Positions 26,352 to 34,379 of a stretch of DNA of 64,000 bases are shown here, one piece after another; positions within the stretch are counted from its first letter, which is position 1, and every line of letters starts with the position of its first letter. The DNA comes from Erwinia amylovora (GTDB lineage Bacteria; Pseudomonadota; Gammaproteobacteria; Enterobacterales; Enterobacteriaceae). The stretch covers positions 620,001-684,000 of the forward strand of contig NZ_CP066796.1 in assembly GCF_017161565.1 (NCBI RefSeq). Direction: 5' to 3'. A program made the position numbers and the translations under genes. The notes under the pieces are model-generated. The model saw nothing but the letters and a program-made list of their open reading frames with translations, did not search any database and had not been told where the DNA came from.

Positions 26352-29288
26352 ATGTCTGTTGTTCTGGAAAGGATCCCGGAAAAGAAAGCCAGGCCGCCGC
26401 GACCGGTGACCAGCCGTTGGCTAATTTTTGGCGCTGCCGTCTTAATCTCTGGTATAGGGCTGACGTTCCTGTTCTGGCAAGGTGAGCGCTCAGGTCCCGG
26501 ATTCTGGCTGTTTGCTTTGGTGCTCCCGGTACTTATCTGGGGGGCGATGTTCACGGCGCGTCGGGCTGGATACAAATATCTGAGCGTGGGTCAGGATGCT
26601 GCCAACAGAACCGTCAAGGCTCGCCACGCCAGTGCGTACTTCAATCAGTCCGTAACGGATGGTCCAGCACTTGTTGAAAGAGGTTTTGAGGTAATCACTG
26701 CGCCTGGAAGCTTCGTTGCCGGGGATGTTGTTATCATTCAAGAGATCAAAAAATCAGATTTTCCAGTGGGTGAAATAAAAAAGGATCATCCTCATGGGCA
26801 TATGGCCATGTTCAATGGCCAGCAGTGGGTATCTGATTGCCAGCAAAATAATGGCTATTATCCAGGCGGAGATTACCGCAGGGCAAAACCCTCATTTGTC
26901 TTTTATCGGCACAAAGATGTCACTGCGAGGCCATCAGAAAGCAGGGGAGTCCCGGCAGCATCTGGCGGGAAAATTTGTTTTCCCGCCCGCAAGCAAAACG
27001 GAGAGAACTACGCCACGCTGGATGAAATGATGGGGCTTATTGGCCAGGAGCCTCATGGCTCCTGGCTGGCAGGCACCAACAAGATGTGGCATGGCGGTAT
27101 TCATATCACGCAGAAATCAGCCCCGGGGTCAGTGCTTACAGCGGAAACGATGGGGAGCGCGGTTCCGCTGCAGTGTAGGGCGGACGGTGAAGTGGTGGCC
27201 TGGCGCCTGAACCAGGATTATCAGAAGAGTACTTTCCTGGGTCACTCCATTCAGTACACAACAACCTTTGTGCTGGTGAAGTCTGTCTGTCAGCCAGACC
27301 CGAACAACGAGCAAACCTGGCTTGAGTTTTATTCGCTGTATATGGGCCTGGCACCGCTGTCGGCTTTTGAGAAACGCAAATGCATGGTTGCGAAGACAAA
27401 AGTTAGAAAACGAAGGGCGGGAAACGATGAGGGCAGCCAGAGTGCCGGAAACCCTGCTCATGCACCCCAGGTTACTGGCCGCCTTGAGCAAGGAAGGCGG
27501 ATCCTTATCCTGAAAGAGGCGACGTTGCTGAATAAACCTGTATCTCCCCAGGCAGGATCAGGGGCGACTGAGGCGCAGCCCTTTGGGCTGGCACAGGAAT
27601 TCGATGAAAACGGCAAGTTAAAGGATGAAAAGTTCTGGGTCACCCTGCTGCCGGAACATATGGAAGAGAATGGTGAACACTACGCCCATTTGCCTGTCTG
27701 GATGCAGCAGGCGGAGGCGAAAGGCACCTGTGATGCGGTTGGAAAGCCAGATGCACCACTGAAAATTAACGCCGGTGATGCCATCGGTTTCCTGGGAGAA
27801 GATATCGCCCCAGCGGGCAAAGCACAAATCAGCGACAGCGCGTTTGCTCATATTGAGGTTCTTTGTGTTGACAGCCGGATGCCGGCATTCCTCGATAATC
27901 CCGGTGGCGTAAAAGCTGGCCGGAAATACATACGCGTTCACCCTGACGCAGTGCTTTATATCCACAGCGGTAACACGTTCACCAGAACATCATCCTCAGT
28001 GAGTAAGGATATGCATATCATTCTGCCCGTGGATAAATGCAACCCGAAAACAGTCAGTGAAAAAACATATTACCAGGCAGGCCAGAATTACTGGTTGTGT
28101 GAGGACAATGTGGATGTGAAGGAGCAGTACTACCTGAAGGAGCTGGGGTTCACGGCGCTGGTTGAAGAAAGTACGCCGGATATGGCCGCTTCGCTAAAAG
28201 AAGGATGGATGAAATCGGCATACCAGTGGCTTGCCGGGCAGGTCAGGCCGGAACGCGGTATTCAGGAACAGCAGATGTCCCGCTTTTACAAGGGCATGAT
28301 GGATAAGATGGATACTGATAAGGGCGGGCAGCTTTCGGAAAGGGAGCTTTTCAGCGCACTGCACCATCCTGAGATGGGCGTACGCGATATCGTCTCGCGG
28401 ATGGTAGTGAAGCACGAAAGCGAATGGTTCGGCGGCAGCGGCCATCAGAAATGGACGGCGTTTTTCCAGGACTGTGACACCCTGCGTATCGATATTGCGA
28501 AAAAGTGGCTGGACGATATGGAATGGATGAGCCGGGTTGAGCCCTTTACGTCGGGTAAAGCGGTGTGGCATATGCATCCGGTGATGTTTTCGGATGCTTT
28601 AGGTGGCCCTAAGAAGCTGATAAATGTCGATGCTTTCATTCCATTGTATGAGTATGAACATACTTCCTTTGCTCCAGGGACAGCTGCCTTATCTGCTGCA
28701 TCAAAATCAAAATTACGTAAGTTATTAATATGTATGAATGATTTCTACTCAACTTCTGTGGAATATAAACCTAACTTATATAAGTTAGCTTACATGCTCG
28801 CAACTACAAGGCATGAAACTTACCATTACATTACAGCAGAGTTCTTTAGTGAGAAACCTGAAATCGGTGGGGTAAGCTATTTCAATAAATATGATCCTGT
28901 GTTAGCAGAAACTAAAAAAAGAAAAGATCGAGCTGTACAAAATGGAAACGCCGTGCAAGGCGATGGTTTCAAATATAGAGGTCGAGGGTGTGTACATCTA
29001 CGTGGAAAATAATTATCAAAAGCTCAAGACAAATTTGGTGTAAACTTTGTCTCTATCCCTGATCTAGCTGGAAATTTTGAATATGCTGTTCCCATTATGG
29101 TTTGGGGGATGGAAGAGGGCATGTTTAGTGGTAAAAAATTAAAAAGCTATATTAGCAGCAGTGGCATTAATTATACAGGTGCTCGTTATGTTATTAATGG
29201 ACAAGACCAGGCACCTTTGATTTCATCATATGCTAAGCGATTTGAGGCGATTTTAGAAAAAACTTCAACATCACCGCAAGGATTCTGA
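26352..29288 (+). pseudogene. Hybrid type VI effector, interrupted
   Basis: Residues 1-102 are a membrane protein start with two hydrophobic segments (WLIFGAAVLISGIGLTFLFW and FWLFALVLPVLIWGAMF), unrelated to the first effector. At 26659 the frame runs directly into the shared delivery module. The amidase part has lost its catalytic Cys but keeps its His, and the EF-hand has Gly for the fifth-position Asp (DTDKGGQLSERE). After 28590 comes a different lysozyme/chitinase-like tip (LATTRHETYHYITAEFF, then GDGFKYRGRGCVHL). Three one-base losses between about 29000 and 29022 create TAA at 29010-29012. The frame then returns and the tip continues to 29288. As it stands the protein would lose about 90 residues. 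Confidence 0.85.
26659..28590 (+). repeat. Direct repeat copy B of the effector delivery module
   Basis: This is the second copy of the 1.93-kb module, identical in extent to 22674-24605. The left border lies where a membrane-protein reading frame meets codon 50 of the effector. The right border lies at GTGATGTTTT, after which the tips differ. Confidence 0.95.
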
Positions 29289-29289
29289 T

Positions 29290-30232
29290 ATGAAAATAGT
29301 GAACTTCCTGGTTTTTAAATGCTCTTATTATTTCATCAGGCATTGCATGTGCTACTACCGATCTTTCACCTAAGTTGTTTTATAGCAAAATTGACCAAAA
29401 AATAAAAGCCAATAATAAAGATTTATTTCTTGTTTTTAGAGAAAGAGATGAGGGTAATACATCTTATTTTTTTGATTATTTTGGTGGTTATCCATCCATT
29501 GTACATGATAATGATTCTCTGGATTCATACTCAACGTATTTAGTGATAGAAAAAACACAGGGTAGATTTGGGGCTGACTGCTTTTATGCTGACCTTAAGA
29601 GTAGTAGTAATGGGATAATGGCAAAAGACGGGCGTTGTGGACTAGGTTTGAAATTTACGAATAAAACGACACTTACCGGAGAGGAAGGCGACACAGTAAC
29701 AAACAATATAATCGACGCCAACAACAAAATAAAAACATCATATTTTATTAATGGGGAAGTTAAATACCTCCCAATAATGATATTTCAAAATAAAGAAAAA
29801 TATGTATATCAGGTTTACAAAAATAAAGGCGATTTAGAAATCGGTCAGTACGAAATAATATCATGTGAAAACGATAGCAGTGCTTGTGATGTGTATGACA
29901 ACAATACATGGGTAGTGGTTACAAACTCACCTTATCCATTAGTTAATTTTTCGATATTAAATAAATCAGATAAGTATTCCTCTTTCGATAGGGCAATTCC
30001 AGCTTCTACTACGATAAAAAGCAGCCTCAATGAACCATTTGAAGTTAAATCTTCAAAGGCGAATTTACAATCTGCAACCGGTATGAAATTAAAATCATAC
30101 TTGGTTAAAGGCGATAAGGTTACTTTATTAACAGTGAGCGATAATAATAAGTGTTTAATAAGATATATCAATGAAAGGAATGAAATCCTTGATAGTTATA
30201 TTCCTTGTTCGGATTTGAATTTGTTTAACTAA
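29290..30232 (+). pseudogene. Candidate immunity gene of the second cassette, frameshifted in its signal peptide
   Basis: An ATG at 29290 starts a signal peptide (MKIVNFLVF) that shifts frame in the TTTTTAAA run at about 29311-29318 and continues as NALIISSGIACA|TTDLSPKLFYSK. The remaining frame is open to 30232. Without repair only a version lacking the signal could be made, from a TTG near 29375. The C-terminus (MKLKSYLVKGDKVTLLTVSD) matches the SH3-like end of the gene at 25291, while the N-terminal domain differs. This suggests two relatives specialised for different tips. Its effector is also broken, so the pair may have decayed together. Confidence 0.65.
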
Positions 30233-30309
30233 TGATTGTCAAGAAAAAGTCACAGAGGGCAATTGCGGCATGATCGTGCAGGATTTTTTTGGTAAAAAGG
30301 AGTATCCCA

Positions 30310-30718
30310 ATGATGAAAATGACGCTGTCGATGTTGTTTAGCCTTCCTGCAATAGCACTGCCTGTGTTGGGGTTTCCCCTTACGGTTAATGCAGAATAAC
30401 TAAGCGAACAAGAAATCATTTAAAGATCAAGGCTGAGTATTTAAAGGCTGATGCAGATTTAAACTCAATGCATAAGCAGGAAATGCAAGAGTACAAAATG
30501 TAAAGTTCTTATTTTTATGGGGGAAGTGAAAGTTGAATTGTTTATTTTAAAAAGCTCATCAGACATGGGTAAAAATGAGATATACCAGTTGTGACTACAA
30601 AGCTTATGGGTCTAAAACAGGAGTTGCATTTTCTAGCATATAAAAACAATGTTTGTTAAATAAGACAAATGAGCGAATTAAATATTTAAAAGAAATAACA
30701 GGCGATTGCATGAAGTAA
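30310..30718 (+). pseudogene. LprI-like (DUF1311) lysozyme-inhibitor remnant
   Basis: A signal peptide (MMKMTLSMLFSLPAIALPVLG) ends in a stop at 30397-30399. Further pieces follow in shifting frames: IKAEYLKADADLNSMHKQEMQ, then CDYKAYGSKTGVAFSSI and KQCLLNKTNERIKYLKEITGDC. In this order they match the layout of LprI-type lysozyme inhibitors, which fits an antidote for a lysozyme-like effector. Several stops and frameshifts make it non-functional. It lies just before the third, truncated cassette and could belong to that one or to an earlier occupant. Confidence 0.65.
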
Positions 30719-30761
30719 GCAGCGTAAAATAATTTGGCAAACTTAGCTAAAGGATAGAACT

Positions 30762-31039
30762 ATGCAAGGAATTATTTTAATCGGTGATAAGACCACTCAT
30801 GGCAGAGCTGTTCAATCAGGTTCATCTGCCATGATCTTTGGTGGCTAAGCATCCGGTGATGTTTTTGGATGCAATCGGTGCTAATTATGATGGTGTTACC
30901 TATAAAAAATTATCTTCCTGCAGGCCACTGACTCCGATTTGAATACGGTCGTTGAGGAACTCCGCGATAGATTGACAGAGTTTAAGCTGGATACCCCTAG
31001 GAGATTACGGCACTTCTTTTCACAAATTAAAGGGCGCTG
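30762..31039 (+). pseudogene. Third effector cassette: PAAR start fused to an effector tip start
   Basis: Codons 1-28 of a PAAR gene (30762-30845) match the start of the gene at 26086 with two amino-acid changes. Directly after, the sequence jumps to GCATCCGGTGATGTTT, the end of the delivery module, and then to a third, different tip beginning LDAIGANYDGVTYKK. After a frameshift near 30915 the frame continues as LQATDSDLNTVVEELRDRLTE and then RRLRHFFSQIKGR before stopping at 31037-31039. A deletion has removed everything between the PAAR start and the module end. The tip looks like the beginning of another lysozyme/chitinase-type domain. Confidence 0.8.
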
Positions 31040-31541
31040 AGATAGTTTTTTATTATCTTATTTGTTCTGATATCATCGGGAGGATTAATCATCATATCAT
31101 ACCAGATGCAATCAGTGTTTATGAGATCTATCCACCATGACTTATCGGATTCTGAGTAGGCCACGTTAGAGTTTATAAAATCAAAGTTTCCGCGAGTCAT
31201 AAAACGCCTTATCACGTAAAAAAATCACCTAACCATAGATTGAGTAGCAGACGGTTCGCAAACCATTGCTTCCGTTTTGCCCTGATATTTTCATAATTCA
31301 TTAGTTGGCATCCCTACATCTTTAGTCTCACATGTAGGCCACTAAGCCATCAGGTCCCTGCCGACAGCCCCAAAGGCCGAAAGGAGCATACCGGAGCTGC
31401 CGGTTAGCGCAATCGGGCTAAAAACTTGGTCCACAGGATGCCCGCAGATCGCTCGCAGCGGACCTTGTGACCTTAATTTCTGTCCGCTCCGTGCCAAGAG
31501 CGGACCTTGCAAAATGGGGTTATTTCAATCAAAACGTAACG
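31040..31541. other. Unassigned stretch at the right end of the cassette region
   Basis: A 62-codon minus-strand reading frame (31215-31027, starting MIRRFMTRGNFDF) is the only open segment. It is AT-rich and matches nothing I know. From about 31310 the composition changes to GC-richer, repetitive-looking sequence with GCGGACCTTG at 31458-31467 and again at 31501-31510, perhaps an old mobile-element end. I see no confident gene. Confidence 0.35.
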
Positions 31542-32486
31542 TCACAACCAGCCGACGCTCTCTCGCCATTTATAATTAGTAACTTTATCATATTCGCTTA
31601 TTTTTTTAGAGATAGAGCGAGGCTCTCTTCCTAAATACTCAGATATTTCTGTCGGGGACAAATCAAAATCGACAAGCATGACTCTAAGTTTTTCCATTTC
31701 CTTTAAAGTCCAAGGCTTGCCATAATTTTCATAAAGAGGGACCTTATGCTCCCTGATAGCTCGCTTTCTCTGAGTTTCACTTTCCCTATGAAAAATCTCG
31801 ATTTTAAACTGTGAACGGAACTCTTTACAGAAATTGTCATCAGTTTTTTTGTTATACAGATTGCTAAAAATAAGCTGGGATGCCGGATCTAAATCAGGCG
31901 TATCAATAATGAAAACCTTGACCTTTTCCATATAGGGATATTCGACTTTACCCAATATGCTTAGTTGTTTTATATTAAAAAAACCTCTCAAGTCAAAAGA
32001 TTTAATGAGCTTTGATTGGATTACACTTTCAATCCTGCTTGCATTTGAATAACAGTAACTTGCCATTGGAAGGGCCCATACTACCAGTTGAGGGATATAT
32101 TTTTCTAATGCAATGCTCTGCCAGTCAGTATCAAAGGTTTGGCTTTTTGCTAGCATGTTTTTCGGCAAATCAGAATACAATGTTGTAGATGCCCATATCT
32201 TATAATCCTTCGCCAAGGCTTGATAGTATTTTGTATGGTTATGAATTTTATAAGCTGACATGAAGCGATACACATCGTCATCGTGACCCGCGTCGTAAAT
32301 TGTTCGGTTTCCTCTCAGGTAACCGTCGTAATGTTCGTTTATCCTTCTACCTACATTACAACTTACCCCAACGTAAACCACACGATTGAAAAGTCCTTTA
32401 TGGACAATAAGATAAACTCCGCTACAGCCAGATTTCCTGGCCTCTGATATAGAACCTAAAAATCTCCATTCCATAATTAAATCCAT
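31542..32486 (-). CDS. GIY-YIG-like nuclease-domain protein with C-terminal helix-turn-helix
   Basis: Near the N-terminus the 314-residue product has GVYLIVHKG and VVYVGVSCNVGRRINEH, a GIY-YIG catalytic pattern in the variant form GVY/YVG, with the conserved Arg of the first helix. The middle 150 residues are unassigned. The C-terminus (PWTLKEMEKLRVMLVDFDLS, then EISEYLGREPRSISKKI) resembles a SANT/Myb-like helix-turn-helix. The combination suggests a DNA-targeting nuclease such as a homing or defence enzyme. It is AT-rich, stands alone, and points away from the ICE remnant. An in-frame ATG four codons downstream is an alternative start. Confidence 0.7.
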   Translation of the reverse strand: MDLIMEWRFLGSISEARKSGCSGVYLIVHKGLFNRVVYVGVSCNVGRRINEHYDGYLRGNRTIYDAGHDDDVYRFMSAYKIHNHTKYYQALAKDYKIWASTTLYSDLPKNMLAKSQTFDTDWQSIALEKYIPQLVVWALPMASYCYSNASRIESVIQSKLIKSFDLRGFFNIKQLSILGKVEYPYMEKVKVFIIDTPDLDPASQLIFSNLYNKKTDDNFCKEFRSQFKIEIFHRESETQRKRAIREHKVPLYENYGKPWTLKEMEKLRVMLVDFDLSPTEISEYLGREPRSISKKISEYDKVTNYKWRESVGWL

Positions 32487-32660
32487 TATTATTGCTACTT
32501 ATTTGTTTATCATTATTTTCGTGAAACTTCAACAAATTTATCCAAGAGCTAAGGGCAAAGACTTATATAATTATACTTATCATCGTTAGCGATTATATAG
32601 TGTAGTGGCGCAATGAACTTGAACGTGCATGTGGAGAAAATATATCGTTGTTGATTAACA

Positions 32661-32680
32661 TGACCTGCTCCCTGTTAATT
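32661..32680 (+). repeat. IS-end-like direct repeat, copy 1
   Basis: TGACCTGCTCCCTGTTAATT matches the copy at 32888-32907 at 18 of 20 bases. The TGACCTG start followed by a C run resembles terminal inverted repeats of IS3-family elements. No transposase is present. Confidence 0.4.
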
Positions 32681-32887
32681 CATACAGAATGCTGTTAGCA
32701 ATGTCCGTTCCTCGCTCATAACAGCCCATCAGATCCGGTCACCCTCTGCTTTTCAAATCATCTAGGTTTAGAGTGAGATCCGAACAGATATCAGGCTGCA
32801 AGTTATGAGAAAATCTCATTTGAGGTCAGGTCACCTGATCGGTGATTGCAGCAGTTACGCCAACACTAAGAATCAGGCCACTCCCCC

Positions 32888-32907
32888 TGACCTGCTCCCC
32901 ATTAATT
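32888..32907 (+). repeat. IS-end-like direct repeat, copy 2
   Basis: TGACCTGCTCCCCATTAATT is in the same orientation as copy 1, 227 bases away. Two ends in direct rather than inverted orientation would mean remnants of two separate insertions, or a different kind of repeat. Confidence 0.4.
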
Positions 32908-32992
32908 ATCACCATCGCGCTAAGAGTTAATTACTGACCTGACGCGCCGCTGCACGCACTCTGAGTGGGTTACTCACTCTGGGAGTGTTCTG

Positions 32993-33400
32993 ATGAAAAT
33001 ACCCGTCTGCTGTCTGGCAGCACTGTTCCTTTCCTCCGGTACCCTGGCCGGCACCGTTATTTATACCGACAATGCGCATCCCGTCGCCGATGGCCTCGCT
33101 GCGGACGTTACCGTTGTCGAGCTTGATGCCCCCGACCGTTTGCAGGCGCAGCTGTTTGGCGAACTGCCCACTGACCCTGTGCAGGCAGAGCGCCAGGCAC
33201 GTGCGGTAATAGCCTCGCCCCTCTTTCAGCAGCGCCAGCAGCAGCTGGCCGGGAAGTATGCCGGCGTGACCCGTGCCTGGTCGCTGGGGTTGGAAAAATA
33301 TCCCGCCGTGGTGTTTGACGATAAGTGGGTGGTGTACGGCACCGCCGACGTCACCGTGGCCACGCGGCAGCTGAATGCCTGGAAGGAGAAAGCCGAGTGA
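32993..33400 (+). CDS. ICE conjugation protein, TIGR03757 (DUF1525) family
   Basis: The 135-residue protein has a signal peptide (MKIPVCCLAALFLSSGTLAG) and the family layout VIYTDNAHPV, ELDAPDRLQAQLFGELP and KYPAVVFDDKWVVYG. These periplasmic proteins are conserved in the type IV transfer genes of ICEs. The C-terminal stretch resembles the TrbC/thioredoxin-like end of related proteins. The gene appears intact, and its stop overlaps the GTG start of the next gene by three bases. With its partners missing, it has no functioning transfer system to serve. Confidence 0.88.
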   Translation: MKIPVCCLAALFLSSGTLAGTVIYTDNAHPVADGLAADVTVVELDAPDRLQAQLFGELPTDPVQAERQARAVIASPLFQQRQQQLAGKYAGVTRAWSLGLEKYPAVVFDDKWVVYGTADVTVATRQLNAWKEKAE

Positions 33401-34368
33401 ACATCACTTTCTCCCGTCCGCGCCGGGTGGCGCTGGCCACGATCATGGCCTGTAGCGGCACCGTGGCCAGCGTGAATACGGCAGGCCTGCTCGCCAGCGC
33501 CGCCAGCCCGGACTGCATCAGCTGGCGCGTCAGTGGTATCTGCTACTGGCTGATGTGTACGCCGTCAGGCTGCTCGGTCAAAACCTCCGTCAAGGTGACG
33601 CACTTTATCCCACAGGCCGTTGTCTCCGCCTGGCTCAGTCCGGGAGAAAATCCATGGACGGAGATGTCTGCGCTCAGCGCCACGGCAGACGGCGCAGAAA
33701 GCGTCCTGCCGGGCGGCGCGGCAGGCGTGGCTACCGGCGGTGGTCGTCAGGAGATGAAAGCCCCCGGCATGCGCAGTCAGAATCTCCATTTCTATTACGC
33801 CGGTGCGTATGGCCATCCGGCAGCAAAGATTATCGGCGGTAGGGTTGCCGGCTATTCCTGCAACAGCGCCGCCACGCCGTTTATTCCCTATTCCGTCAGC
33901 GCGCTCGATGCGCTGGCCTGGCGCACCGGCGTGCCGGAGTCGGTGTATCCGGAGGCGCTGATACCCGGCCAGCGCGAAGTGGGCAGCACGCCGTCCGGCA
34001 CTATGTGGGGCAACGTCTACCCGCGCAGCGGCTTTGTCACGCAGACCGACGGCTACAAATCAGCTGCGGTGGTGGTGCAGCGCGTGGCCGACATCATCAC
34101 CCGTCAGGGGCAGCTTCACGTCTACAACCCGCTGGTCGGGCAGCGCTCAGCGGGCTACTGGCCACCGGAAGCGGTCAGCGAAAACAGCGGCTCGAAAAAC
34201 CATAAGTGGCAGCGCCTTTCACCCCAGCTCTCGCAGAGCTGTGCGGTGTTTCCCGACGTCGGCGGCCAGATTGCGCAGAACGGCAACTACGCCTGAGCGC
34301 TCTGGCAGCCGTACAGCTGCTGCAAACGTCGCGGTCAGACCTTCCTCTACAGCACGGATTTCTCATAA
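33397..34368 (+). pseudogene. ICE protein, TIGR03756 (TraU-like), with a nonsense mutation
   Basis: Translation would start at GTG 33397, inside the previous stop. The protein has the TraU-like features: a leader with SAASPDCISWRVSGICYWLMC, then HLYFYYAG-like LHFYYAGAYGHPA, and many Cys. TGA at 34294-34296 interrupts after QNGNYA. Translation in the same frame continues with ALWQPYSCCKRRGQTFLYST to TAA 34366-34368, which is the family's normal ending with Trp in place of the stop. One G-to-A change of TGG to TGA explains it. The product is therefore missing its last 24 residues, including two Cys. Confidence 0.85.
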
Positions 34369-34379
34369 AGGGTGTAAGC

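Larger units (their letters stand above)
32487..32992. other. Gene-free junction between the GIY-YIG gene and the ICE remnant
   Basis: No coding sequence is convincing here. The stretch carries two 20-base direct repeats described separately, a GGTCAGGTCACCTGATC inverted motif near 32825, and the promoter region of the first ICE gene. Confidence 0.4.

Noticed and set aside
22674..28590. The 1.93-kb duplication as an assembly artefact
   Set aside because: Scattered substitutions distinguish the copies and both sets of flanks differ, and the third cassette repeats the same order. A true duplication is more likely, though long reads would settle it.
31027..31215. 62-codon minus-strand frame as a gene
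   Set aside because: No motif, weak start and AT-rich context; reported only within the unassigned region.
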